Source of the DNA: JBGANR01 sp044222225
Lineage (GTDB): Bacteria; Actinomycetota; Actinomycetes; Mycobacteriales; Mycobacteriaceae
DNA: 64,000 nucleotides
Assembly (NCBI GenBank): GCA_044222225.1
Contig: JBGANR010000015.1
Span: 62,001 to 126,000 of the forward strand
Direction of reading: 5' to 3'
In this document: positions 7,696-15,711 of the stretch, piece by piece
Layout of the letters: each line of letters starts with the position of its first letter
How positions within the stretch are numbered: position 1 is the first letter of the stretch
Notes under the pieces: model-generated
What the model was told of the DNA's origin: nothing
What the model saw: only the letters and a program-made list of their open reading frames with translations
Database searches by the model: none
Made by a program: the position numbers and the translations under genes

Positions 7696-8375
7696 CGACG
7701 CACCGCCATTCGCTTGGCGAGGAAGCCGAAGACGGCGCCCTCGAGGAGGGTGATGATCATGAAGCCGATCGCGAAGATGACGAACACCGCGATGAGCTGA
7801 TCGGCGTGGGTCTCGATCTGCGACTTCATGAGCAGCGAAGCCTCGGCGACACCGATCGCCGAGGCGATGGTCGTGTTCTTCGTCAGAGCGATGAGCACGC
7901 TGCCCATCGGTCCGATGACCGAGCGGATCGCCTGCGGCAGCACGATGAGCGTGAACACCTGGATGAACCCGAGCCCGAGCGAACGGGCGGCCTCGGCCTG
8001 ACCGAGCGGCACCGTGTTGAACCCGGAGCGCAGCGTCTCACAGACGAAGGTCGCCGTGTAGACGATGAAGCCGATGACGGCGAGACGGAAGTTGTTCGTC
8101 GCGATGAACGTGTCGTCCTCCGCGGCGAGGGCGAGCCCGAGATTCTGGTAGAGCCCGATCGAGCAGAACAAGATGATGAGCGTCAGCGGCGTGTTCCGGA
8201 CGATGTTGACGTACCACGTGCCGAACACCCGCATCGCCGGCACCGGGGAGACGCGCATTCCCGCCAGGATCGTCCCCCAGATCACGGAACCGATCGCGGC
8301 GAAGAACGTCAGTTGGATCGTGACCCAGAACGCCGGCCACAGCTTGCCGCTCAGGTCGGCCCACATCGCGGTCAC
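7692..8375 (-). CDS. gluC: Glutamate-type ABC transporter permease GluC
   Basis: 227 aa. The amino-acid permease core spans nearly the whole protein, with an early membrane helix (FWVTIQLTFFAAIGSVIWG) and the EAA motif QAEAARSLGLGFIQVFTLIVLPQ. It forms the membrane channel with GluD. The GTG start overlaps the gluB stop by 4 nt (GTGA), showing translational coupling. Confidence 0.88.
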   Translation of the reverse strand: MTAMWADLSGKLWPAFWVTIQLTFFAAIGSVIWGTILAGMRVSPVPAMRVFGTWYVNIVRNTPLTLIILFCSIGLYQNLGLALAAEDDTFIATNNFRLAVIGFIVYTATFVCETLRSGFNTVPLGQAEAARSLGLGFIQVFTLIVLPQAIRSVIGPMGSVLIALTKNTTIASAIGVAEASLLMKSQIETHADQLIAVFVIFAIGFMIITLLEGAVFGFLAKRMAVRR

Positions 8376-9436
8376 TTCGCTGCCCCCTCACACGGCGTGG
8401 ACGTCGACGTGAGGAACGCCAGGTCGCCCGGGTAGGCGAGCATGGGGTTCTTCGTGTCGGGCTTCTTCCCGTCCGCGATCATCGTGTCCGCATCCTTGCC
8501 GAGCGCCTCCCGCAGCGCGGTGAAGAGCGGGTTGTCGTCGTTGGCATAGGCGACCTTGGCGAAATCCGCCTCTGTCGTCACGGTGTCGGCGTATCCGGCA
8601 CCGAGCGTCATCTGGCGCAGCGCCTTGTTGACGGCGTCGACGCTCTGCTTGTTCTGCAGATTCATGCCGATGCCGTAGCGCTCCTTGGAGAACGGGGCAC
8701 CGGCCTTGCGCAGCGTCTTGTTGATGCAGGTGTCCTTGGGATACGTCATCTGCACGAGCTTGAACTCACCCGGGTAGCGGTTGGCGAACCCGGCGAGGAT
8801 CGTCGCGTCGGTGGTCAGTGCGTCGACCTTGCCGCGCCGGACGGCTTCGACGCAGGAGGAGTAGGTGTCGAACTCCTGCAGCTGAACGTCGCCGAGTGCG
8901 TTCTTGACGTTGATCGCGGACGTCGAGCCGGACACCGAGCACAACTTGCGTCCCTTGGCGAGGTCGGTGAGCTGGGTGAGGCTGTCGTCGTCGGCGCGGA
9001 CGAGGAGCGCCTGGTAGGTGAGCAGGTAGGGGCCGGCGAAGGCGACCTTCTTGGCGCGGGCGGCGCTGATCGAGTATGTGGCGGCGATCATGTCGACCTC
9101 ACCGTTCTCGATCATCTTCTCGCGCAGCGCCGACGGGGTCTCCTTGTACGTGATCTGCGGCTCGGGCCAGCCGTTGTCCTTGGCGATCTGCTTGACGACC
9201 CATTCGGAGACCGTGACGTCGAAACCGACGACGTCCTTGTCCGGCTCGCGGACGCCGAGTCCGGGCTGGTCGTACTTCGCGCCGAGGACGACGTGGCCGC
9301 TCTTGATCGAATCGAGGAGATTACGTGGGGTGCTGTTGCCGCAGGCCGTGATGCCGGTGATGACGAGCAGCGCCGCGGCGGCTGCGGCGAGGACCGCGGG
9401 CAGGCGCGATCGGCGCCGATGAGGGAATGCCTTCAT
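8372..9436 (-). CDS. gluB: Glutamate-binding lipoprotein GluB
   Basis: 354 aa. It has a signal peptide with arginine-rich n-region (MKAFPHRRRSRL), hydrophobic core (VLAAAAAALLVITG) and lipobox ITAC, so Cys is lipidated and the protein is anchored outside the membrane. The SBP_bac_3 domain follows (GFDVTVSEWVVKQIAKDNGW, EVDMIAATYSISAARAKKV). It captures the amino acid and delivers it to GluCD. The ATG at 9436 is fixed by the signal peptide and lies 2 nt after the gluA stop. A longer open frame upstream of it is antisense shadow of gluA. Confidence 0.9.
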   Translation of the reverse strand: MKAFPHRRRSRLPAVLAAAAAALLVITGITACGNSTPRNLLDSIKSGHVVLGAKYDQPGLGVREPDKDVVGFDVTVSEWVVKQIAKDNGWPEPQITYKETPSALREKMIENGEVDMIAATYSISAARAKKVAFAGPYLLTYQALLVRADDDSLTQLTDLAKGRKLCSVSGSTSAINVKNALGDVQLQEFDTYSSCVEAVRRGKVDALTTDATILAGFANRYPGEFKLVQMTYPKDTCINKTLRKAGAPFSKERYGIGMNLQNKQSVDAVNKALRQMTLGAGYADTVTTEADFAKVAYANDDNPLFTALREALGKDADTMIADGKKPDTKNPMLAYPGDLAFLTSTSTPCEGAAK

Positions 9437-9438
9437 GG

Positions 9439-10200
9439 TCAGTGCCCCAGGATCTTCGAGAGGAAGTCGCGGGCCCGCTCGGACTTCGGCGCGGTGAAGA
9501 AGCTCTCCGGATCGGTGTCCTCGAGCACCTCGCCGTCCGCCATGAAGATGACGCGGTCGGCCGCCTTGCGGGCGAAGCCCATCTCGTGGGTGACGCAGAG
9601 CATCGTCATGCCTTCGCGAGCGAGGCTGACCATGACGTCGAGCACCTCGTTGACCATCTCGGGATCGAGAGCCGACGTCGGCTCGTCGAACAGCATGACC
9701 TTGGGATTCATCGCGAGCGAGCGGGCGATGGCGACGCGCTGCTGCTGGCCGCCCGAGAGCTGCGCCGGGTACTTGTCCTTCTGGCTGGCGATGCCGACGC
9801 GTTCGAGAAGCTCGACCGCCCGCTTCTCGGCGTCCTCCTTGGACTGCTTGCGTACTTTCATCGGCCCGAGCGTGACGTTCTGCAGGATCGTCTTGTGTGA
9901 GAAGAGGTTGAAGGACTGGAACACCATTCCGACCTCGGCCCGCAGCTTGGCGAGCCCCCGTCCCTCCGACGGCAGCACGTCGCCGTCGATGCGGATCTCG
10001 CCGGAGTCGATCGGCTCGAGCCGGTTGATCGTCCGGCACAGTGTCGACTTGCCCGAGCCCGAAGGCCCGAGGATGACGACCACCTGGCCCGCGGGAACCT
10101 CGAGGTTGATGTTCTTGAGAACGTGCAGATCGCCGAAATGCTTTTCGACCTGCGACAGCGTGATCATGGGGGGCTTGCCACCGCTACCGGGTTCTGTCAT
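9439..10200 (-). CDS. gluA: Glutamate-type ABC transporter ATP-binding protein GluA
   Basis: 253 aa with complete ABC ATPase motifs: Walker A GPSGSGKST, Q-loop MVFQSFNLFSH, signature LSGGQQQRVAIARSLAMNP, Walker B VMLFDEPTSALDPE and switch His VTHEMGFARK. It powers the GluBCD importer. The ATG at 10200 is supported by TATGGT 8 nt upstream (leaderless pattern); a second in-frame ATG 12 codons in (MITLSQ) is the alternative. A perfect inverted repeat lies 57-74 bp upstream and could be the operator. In C. glutamicum this operon is under AmtR nitrogen control, but no AmtR consensus is obvious here. Confidence 0.93.
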   Translation of the reverse strand: MTEPGSGGKPPMITLSQVEKHFGDLHVLKNINLEVPAGQVVVILGPSGSGKSTLCRTINRLEPIDSGEIRIDGDVLPSEGRGLAKLRAEVGMVFQSFNLFSHKTILQNVTLGPMKVRKQSKEDAEKRAVELLERVGIASQKDKYPAQLSGGQQQRVAIARSLAMNPKVMLFDEPTSALDPEMVNEVLDVMVSLAREGMTMLCVTHEMGFARKAADRVIFMADGEVLEDTDPESFFTAPKSERARDFLSKILGH

Positions 10201-10208
10201 GTCTGCAG

Positions 10209-10214
10209 ACCATA
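10209..10214 (-). promoter_or_regulatory. -10 hexamer of leaderless gluA transcript
   Basis: On the minus strand, TATGGT is followed by 8 nt and then the gluA ATG at 10200. No clear -35 is seen. Confidence 0.55.
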
Positions 10215-10256
10215 CGGCGCGGTGACGGCGACCACGCGGCCAACGCGCAAATAGCC

Positions 10257-10274
10257 CGATTCGTTACCGAATCG
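10257..10274. promoter_or_regulatory. Perfect inverted repeat, putative operator upstream of gluA
   Basis: CGATTCG-TTAC-CGAATCG is a 7-bp dyad with a 4-nt spacer in the gluA/miaB divergent region. It lies 57-74 bp upstream of the gluA start, a typical activator or repressor position. The regulator is unknown. Confidence 0.4.
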
Positions 10275-10354
10275 CAACGTGCACGAATCCCAGCGGCCTC
10301 AGTGGGCGTCCGACCTGCGAAGATATCGTTTTCGAGTGGGAATCGCCGCGGCGG

Positions 10355-10360
10355 TAGACT
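10355..10360 (+). promoter_or_regulatory. -10 hexamer of leaderless miaB transcript
   Basis: TAGACT lies 8 nt before the GTG at 10369. This spacing supports the GTG as the start rather than the in-frame ATG at 10279. Confidence 0.55.
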
Positions 10361-10368
10361 CGATCCCC

Positions 10369-11916
10369 GTGACGACAGACGCCGTGATCGCCGAACACAC
10401 CGGGCAACGTCGCACCTATTCGGTGCGAACGTACGGCTGCCAGATGAACGTCCATGATTCCGAGCGCATCGCCGGCCTGCTCGATTCGGCCGGTTACGAG
10501 GCCGCGTCATCCGACGACGCGGCCGATCTCGTCGTGTTCAACACCTGTGCGGTGCGGGAGAACGCGGACAACAAGCTGTACGGGAATCTCAGTCATCTCG
10601 CGCCGGCCAAGAAGGCGAATCCGCGGATGCAGATCGCGGTCGGCGGCTGCCTCGCGCAGAAGGACAAGGCGGCCGTGCTCGATCGCGCGCCGTGGGTCGA
10701 CGTCGTCTTCGGCACCCACAACCTCGGCTCGCTGCCGACGCTGCTCGAACGCGCGCGGCACAACGGCGAAGCACAGGTGGAGATCCGCGCCGCGCTCGAG
10801 GAGTTCCCGTCCACGCTGCCCGCGAAGCGGGAGTCGGCGTACGCCGGCTGGGTGTCGATCTCCGTCGGCTGCAACAACACGTGCACCTTCTGCATCGTGC
10901 CCGCACTGCGCGGCAAGGAGGTCGACCGCCGCCCGGGTGACATCCTCGCCGAGGTCCAGGCGCTGGTCGACGAGGGCGTCGTCGAGGTGACGCTGCTCGG
11001 CCAGAACGTCAACGCCTACGGGATGAGCTTCGCCGATCCCGCGCTCGGGCGCGACCGCGGCGCGTTCGCCGACCTGCTGCGCGCCTGCGGCCGCATCGAG
11101 GGGCTCGAGCGCGTCCGGTTCACGAGCCCGCATCCGGCCGAGTTCACCGACGACGTCATCGAGGCGATGGCGCAGACGCCGAACATCTGCCCGCAGCTGC
11201 ACATGCCGCTGCAGTCCGGTTCGGACGCCGTCCTGCGGGCGATGCGCCGCTCGTACCGGCAGGCGAAGTACCTCGGCATCCTCGACCGCGTGCGTACGGC
11301 CATCCCGCACGCCGCGATCACGACGGACATCATCGTCGGCTTCCCCGGCGAGACCGAGGCGGACTTCCAGGCCACACTCGACGTGGTCGAGCGGGCGCGG
11401 TTCAGCTCGGCGTTCACCTTCCAGTACTCGCCCCGGCCGGGCACGCCGGCGGCGACGATGGCCGATCAGGTGCCGCCCGAGGTGGTCGGCGAGCGGTACC
11501 GGCGGCTCATCGCGTTGCAGGAGCGGGTGTGCGCGGAGGAGAACGCGCTGCTCGTGGGCCGTGAGGTCGAGCTGCTCATGACGGCCGGCGACGGGCGCAA
11601 GAACGACGTCACCGCCCGGATCAGCGGGCGTGCCCGCGACGGGAGGCTCGTCCACCTGACGCCGACGGCGCAGCAGCGCGGGCGGATCCGGCCCGGTGAC
11701 GTCGTCACGACGATCGTCACCGGCTCGGCACCGCACCATCTGCTGGCCGACGGCGGTGCGCTGACGGTCCGGCGGACCAGGGCCGGCGATCGGCACGAGG
11801 CGGGGGAGCGGCCGACGACGGCTCCGGTGGGCGTCGGGCTCGGCTTGCCGACGATCGGTGCGCCGGCGCGGAGCGCGGCGCCGACAGGATGCGGGAGTGA
11901 CGGATGCGGAACATGA
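10369..11916 (+). CDS. miaB: tRNA-2-methylthio-N6-dimethylallyladenosine synthase MiaB
   Basis: 515 aa. The N-terminal MTTase domain begins with RTYGCQMNVHDSERI and includes the Fe-S ligand motifs FNTCAVRENA and AVGGCLAQKD. The radical-SAM motif SVGCNNTCTFCIVP (CX3CX2C) lies near residue 165. A TRAM domain follows (GREVELLMTAGDG...). MiaB adds a methylthio group to i6A37 of tRNAs, acting after MiaA, which is encoded about 3 kb downstream. The GTG start is chosen because TAGACT lies 8 nt upstream and the conserved domain starts soon after. An Arg/Gly-rich C-terminal tail overlaps the next gene by 13 nt. Confidence 0.95.
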   Translation: MTTDAVIAEHTGQRRTYSVRTYGCQMNVHDSERIAGLLDSAGYEAASSDDAADLVVFNTCAVRENADNKLYGNLSHLAPAKKANPRMQIAVGGCLAQKDKAAVLDRAPWVDVVFGTHNLGSLPTLLERARHNGEAQVEIRAALEEFPSTLPAKRESAYAGWVSISVGCNNTCTFCIVPALRGKEVDRRPGDILAEVQALVDEGVVEVTLLGQNVNAYGMSFADPALGRDRGAFADLLRACGRIEGLERVRFTSPHPAEFTDDVIEAMAQTPNICPQLHMPLQSGSDAVLRAMRRSYRQAKYLGILDRVRTAIPHAAITTDIIVGFPGETEADFQATLDVVERARFSSAFTFQYSPRPGTPAATMADQVPPEVVGERYRRLIALQERVCAEENALLVGREVELLMTAGDGRKNDVTARISGRARDGRLVHLTPTAQQRGRIRPGDVVTTIVTGSAPHHLLADGGALTVRRTRAGDRHEAGERPTTAPVGVGLGLPTIGAPARSAAPTGCGSDGCGT

Positions 11917-12494
11917 GCAGGCGCGAGGATCGGGAGTTCGAGGGCTTCCGCGATGAGATCGAGGCGGCGAGCCGCAAGGTCGCGCGGGAGATCGACCCCG
12001 GTGTGCGGGCCGTCTTCGTCGCGGTGCTGGTACTGGTGCTCGCGGCCACACTGATCCTGCCGCACTGCGGTTCGGTCGCGGGCTACGAGGTGTTGACGTT
12101 CTCTCCGCGGGCCGTCGAGGAGCGCGTCGCCGTGACGTCACGGGTCTTCATGTGGCTCGTCGTCGTCTTCGGCATCGGCGCGTCGATGCTGGCTCTGCTC
12201 ACCCGGCGCTGGGCCGTCGCCCTCATCGCGCTCGCGGGCGGTTTCGTCGCGACGTTCGCCGGGCTGCTCGCGTTCTGGTCGCGCAACACTCCCGGCGTCG
12301 ACAACATCCGGCCGCCGAGCGGCCCGGGCCTCGGGCTGTATCTGGCGTGGGCCGCGATGGCTCTGCTGACCGTCAGCTGGGCGCGGATCGTCTGGGACCG
12401 CTCGGTGCACCTGCTCAGCCTGGAGGAGGAGCGCCGCCGGCTCGCGGCCGAAGAAGAGGCCCACAACCGCAGACTGCGGCGCCGGGAACAGTAG
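11904..12494 (+). CDS. Membrane protein, Rv2732c-like
   Basis: 196 aa with an N-terminal charged segment, then four probable membrane helices (about 35-52, 77-96, 101-120, 145-163) and a charged C-terminal coiled-coil-like tail (LSLEEERRRLAAEEEAHNRRLRRREQ region). It overlaps the 3' end of miaB by 13 nt. Synteny matches M. tuberculosis Rv2732c, a conserved transmembrane protein of unknown function next to miaB. The start could also be the ATG three codons later at 11913. Confidence 0.75.
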   Translation: MRNMSRREDREFEGFRDEIEAASRKVAREIDPGVRAVFVAVLVLVLAATLILPHCGSVAGYEVLTFSPRAVEERVAVTSRVFMWLVVVFGIGASMLALLTRRWAVALIALAGGFVATFAGLLAFWSRNTPGVDNIRPPSGPGLGLYLAWAAMALLTVSWARIVWDRSVHLLSLEEERRRLAAEEEAHNRRLRRREQ

Positions 12495-12539
12495 CCCGAC
12501 ACCGCAGTCTGTGGTTCGTCCCTCTCGGGGCTCGCCGAA

Positions 12540-13928
12540 TCAGCGACCCGAGACGGCCTCGGTGGCCGTGGCCGCCCACTGCCGCCACTGCGAAGCCTGC
12601 TCGCTGAGCTGGGCGGCCTTCTTCGCGTTGCCGGACGCCGCGGCCCGCTCGGCGTCGCGTTCGAGGCCGTCGGCCTTCGCCGTGAACTGCGCCGCCCGTG
12701 CGATCGCCTCCGGGTCGGTACGGCGCCACTGCCGCTCCTCGGCGTGCCGCACCTTCTCGTCGAGGGCCCGCAACCGGGCCTCGAGCTGGCCGATGTGCTC
12801 ACGCGGAACGCGTCCCAGCTCGTCCCACCGGTCGTGCAGCGCGCGCACCGCGGCGCGGGCCGCGTCGACGGAATCCGCCTGCTCGACGGCCTTCTCCGCT
12901 TCGGTCAGAGCGGCCCGCTTGGCCTCCGCACTCCGGGAGTACTCGGCCTCGCGCTCGGAATGGGACGCGCTGCGGGCGGCGAAGAAGACGTCCTGCGCGG
13001 CCTTGAAGCGGGCCCACAGTGCGTCGTCGACCTCGCGGGACGCGCGCCCGGCGGCCTTCCACTCCTCGAGCAGCTCGCGGTAGCGGTTCGCGGTCGGCGC
13101 CCAGTCGGTGGAGGCCGAGAGCGCCTCGGCGTCGGCGATGAGCTGTTCCTTGCGCGTCTTGGCGGACGCCCGCGTCTTGTCCATCTCGGCGAAATGGGCC
13201 CCGCGGCGTCGGCTGAAGGTGTCGCGGGCGCGGTGCAGCCGTTTCGTCATGGCGTCGTCGACCTTGCGGTCGACGCCGCGGATCGCCCGCCACTCGTCGC
13301 CGATCGCCCGCAGCCGGTCGCCGGTGGCGCGCCAGCGCCCCTCGATCCCGCACAGTTCCTCGGCTTCGGCGAGCAACGCCTCCTTGCGCGCCGTCGCCTC
13401 GAGTTTCGCCTGTTCGCGGTCGGCCTTCGCGCGTGCGGCGGCCTCCTCGGCGCCGCCGGCGATGGTCGTCAACCGGACCCGGAGGTTCTCGATGTCGCCG
13501 ATGACGGCCGCCTCGTCGAGCCCGGCGAGCAGTGTCGCGGCGGCGCGGGCCGTCGCGACCGGATCGCCGGAGCCGGCGGACAGTCGTTCCTCCAGAAGTT
13601 CGACCTCGGTCGCGAGATCGTCGAAGCGCAGCCCGTAGTGGGCGAGCCCCTCCTCGGGCGTGCCGGCCTGCCAGGAGCCGATCTGTCGTTCGCCGTCGGC
13701 CGTCGTGAGCCAGACCGAGCCGTCGGCCTCGACGCGTCCGAATCTGCTCGGATCGGTGGTGCCGTGCGGATGCGGCAGCTGCGCGGCCTTCTCCACGGGC
13801 TGCGTCGGACCGGGTCGAGGTCCCGGGCGCGGGCCGGGGCGGGGCCCCGGTCGAGGCCCGGGACGGGGACCCGGCGTCGGTGTCGCCGCGGGACCGGCGC
13901 TGTGCTCTTCGGGTGTGCTGACCTGCAT
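12540..13928 (-). CDS. DUF349 coiled-coil protein (Rv2731-like)
   Basis: 462 aa. After a Pro-rich N-terminus with PGPR repeats, the protein consists of repeated DUF349 units of about 70 residues, with motifs such as LWARFKAAQDVFFAARSA, DDAMTKRLHRARDTFSRRR and DEWRAIRGVDRKVDD. They are predicted to be long helical coiled coils. The function is unknown. It lies on the strand opposite miaB and miaA, as Rv2731 does in M. tuberculosis. The ATG at 13928 precedes the repeat region; the true start could lie inside it. Confidence 0.85.
   Translation of the reverse strand: MQVSTPEEHSAGPAATPTPGPRPGPRPGPRPGPRPGPRPGPTQPVEKAAQLPHPHGTTDPSRFGRVEADGSVWLTTADGERQIGSWQAGTPEEGLAHYGLRFDDLATEVELLEERLSAGSGDPVATARAAATLLAGLDEAAVIGDIENLRVRLTTIAGGAEEAAARAKADREQAKLEATARKEALLAEAEELCGIEGRWRATGDRLRAIGDEWRAIRGVDRKVDDAMTKRLHRARDTFSRRRGAHFAEMDKTRASAKTRKEQLIADAEALSASTDWAPTANRYRELLEEWKAAGRASREVDDALWARFKAAQDVFFAARSASHSEREAEYSRSAEAKRAALTEAEKAVEQADSVDAARAAVRALHDRWDELGRVPREHIGQLEARLRALDEKVRHAEERQWRRTDPEAIARAAQFTAKADGLERDAERAAASGNAKKAAQLSEQASQWRQWAATATEAVSGR
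13803..13874 (-). repeat. PGPR tetrapeptide repeat in the DUF349 protein
   Basis: Five PGPR units followed by PGPT (residues 19-42) are encoded by imperfect 12-bp tandem repeats. Such runs are prone to copy-number change and probably form a flexible polyproline linker. Confidence 0.85.
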
Positions 13929-14059
13929 GTCGAACCCCTCTCCGGTCGCGTCGCGACCGCCGCCATCACGCGAACTGCCATCCCATTGAACCAGGCACCA
14001 CCGGTGGCCAACGCGGGAAGCGCGTGCTCGGGCCCGGTCGGCGGTCCGCGGGAACTGGA

Positions 14060-14065
14060 TAGCCT
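14060..14065 (+). promoter_or_regulatory. -10 hexamer of a leaderless transcript
   Basis: TAGCCT is followed by 8 nt and the GTG at 14074, start of the dioxygenase-like gene that leads the miaA operon. Confidence 0.5.
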
Positions 14066-14073
14066 TGTCTCCT

Positions 14074-14796
14074 GTGACGCCGACATCCCCGCCGCCCGCC
14101 GCCGATGACGCCCCGGTTCTGCCGGTCGCGATCGCGTTCGTGCCGTCGGCGCCGGCGCTCGTGCCGGAGCTGACGGGCGGCCCGGATCCCGCGCTCGACC
14201 CGGTTCGGCGCGCCGTCGTCGAGGTCGCGCGACGGCTCGCCGCCGTCGCCCCGCGGTGGGTCGTCCTCGGTCCCGGCAGCGGCGACTACTCCCGCGGTGT
14301 GCGGGGGACGTTCCTCGGCTTCGGCGTCGACGTCCGCGCCGACCTCTCCGGCGCGGCGTGGCTGCCGCCGGGCGGTGCCGTCGACCCGGCGGTCGACCTG
14401 TATGCGCTGGTCGGGGGCTGGATCGCGGCCGGTGCGGGTGCTCGCGCCCGGGCGATCGGCGACGCCGCGGGCATCGAGACCGTCCGCGCCGCGTGCGCCC
14501 CGGCGCCGATGGGGCTGCTCGTGGTCGGCGACGGCGCCACGACGCTGACCCCCCGCGCGCCCGGCGGGCACGTGCCGGAGTCGCTCGCCGTACAAGAGGA
14601 GATCATCGCCGCGCTGGCGGCCGCCGACGGGGCGGCGCTCGACGCGCTCGACGACACGACCTGTGCGGCCCTGGGCGTGGACGCGCTGGCGTCCTGGCGG
14701 ATCGCGGCCGGGCTCGCCCCGCCGGGACGTCGCGAGATCTGCTACGCCGATGCGCCGCTCGGCGTCGGCTACGTGGTCGCGTGGTGGGGACCGTGA
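14074..14796 (+). CDS. Class III extradiol dioxygenase-like protein (Rv2728c-type), probably non-catalytic
   Basis: 240 aa, compact alpha/beta protein. Start pattern AIAFVPSAPALVPELTGG resembles the LigB/MEMO1 N-terminus, where PHPPLIVPE-type sequence carries the first metal-binding His; here that His position is Ser. WVVLGPGSGDY, SLAVQEEIIAALAAADG and a C-terminal WRIAAGLAP block follow the same fold. With the ligand missing, dioxygenase activity is unlikely. The gene ends in GTGA overlap with miaA, so it is translationally coupled to it, as Rv2728c-miaA in M. tuberculosis. GTG 14074 is preferred over TTG 14065 because of the -10 spacing. Confidence 0.65.
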   Translation: MTPTSPPPAADDAPVLPVAIAFVPSAPALVPELTGGPDPALDPVRRAVVEVARRLAAVAPRWVVLGPGSGDYSRGVRGTFLGFGVDVRADLSGAAWLPPGGAVDPAVDLYALVGGWIAAGAGARARAIGDAAGIETVRAACAPAPMGLLVVGDGATTLTPRAPGGHVPESLAVQEEIIAALAAADGAALDALDDTTCAALGVDALASWRIAAGLAPPGRREICYADAPLGVGYVVAWWGP

Positions 14797-15701
14797 CGGC
14801 GCGGCCGATCGTCGTCCTCGGACCGACCGGTGCGGGCAAGTCGGCGCTCGCGCTCGATCTCGCCGAACATCTCGGCGGCGAGATCGTCAATGCGGACGCC
14901 ATGGCGCAGTACCGCGGGATGGACATCGGCACCGCGAAGGTCCCCGCGCACGAGCGGCGCGGCATCCCGCACCATCAGCTCGACGTCCTCGACGTCACCG
15001 AGACGGCGACGGTCGCCCGCTATCAGGAGGCGGCACGGGCGGACGTCGAGGCCGTCCTGGCGCGGGGGGCGACGCCGATCGTCGTCGGCGGCTCGATGAT
15101 GTACCTGCAGGCGCTGCTCGACGGGTGGACGCTGCCGGCGACCGACGCGGGCGTCCGGGCGCGGTACGAGGCGGAGCTGGCCCGGATCGGGCCGCTCGCG
15201 CTGCACGGGCGACTGGCCGAGGTCGATCCGGCGGCCGCCGCCAAGATCCTCGACTCGGACGGACGCAGGATCGTCCGTGCGCTGGAGGTCGTGGAGATCA
15301 CGGGACTGCCGTTCGCGGCGTCGGCTCCGACGATCGGCGAGCCGGCCTGGGGTGCGCGGCTGCTCGGCGTCGACCGTGATCCGGCGGAACTGGAGGACCG
15401 GCTGCGGCTGCGCACCGCGGCGATGTTCGACGAGGGACTGGTCGACGAGGTGCGGGCGCTCGTCGACCGGGGACTGCGCGAGGGCGTCACCGCGCCGCGG
15501 GCGATCGGATACGCACAGGTCCTGGCCGTGCTCGACGGCGAGTCGGACGTCGACGCGGCGCAGGAGGCCACCTTCTTCGCGACGCGCCGCTACGTCCGGC
15601 GGCAACGCTCGTGGTTCCGGCGCGACAAGCGCATCGTCTGGCTGGACGGTGCGTCGCCGACGCTGCTGAAGGACGCGTCGGACCGCTCGGGCCCGTCATA
15701 G
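14793..15701 (+). CDS. miaA: tRNA dimethylallyltransferase MiaA
   Basis: 302 aa. Walker A GPTGAGKSALALDLA sits at the N-terminus, followed by NADAMAQYRGMDIGTAKV, the substrate-binding GGSMMYLQALLDG and the IPPT motif APRAIGYAQVLAVLDG. MiaA transfers the dimethylallyl group to A37 of tRNAs reading UNN codons, giving the substrate of MiaB. The GTG start overlaps the preceding stop. Its stop codon TAG forms part of the dapF -10 hexamer. Confidence 0.96.
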   Translation: MTARPIVVLGPTGAGKSALALDLAEHLGGEIVNADAMAQYRGMDIGTAKVPAHERRGIPHHQLDVLDVTETATVARYQEAARADVEAVLARGATPIVVGGSMMYLQALLDGWTLPATDAGVRARYEAELARIGPLALHGRLAEVDPAAAAKILDSDGRRIVRALEVVEITGLPFAASAPTIGEPAWGARLLGVDRDPAELEDRLRLRTAAMFDEGLVDEVRALVDRGLREGVTAPRAIGYAQVLAVLDGESDVDAAQEATFFATRRYVRRQRSWFRRDKRIVWLDGASPTLLKDASDRSGPS

Positions 15702-15704
15702 GAT
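15699..15704 (+). promoter_or_regulatory. -10 hexamer of leaderless dapF transcript, overlapping miaA stop
   Basis: TAGGAT, whose first three bases are the miaA stop codon, is followed by 7 nt and the dapF ATG at 15712. It would give dapF its own leaderless transcript. Confidence 0.5.
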
Positions 15705-15711
15705 CGACCCC

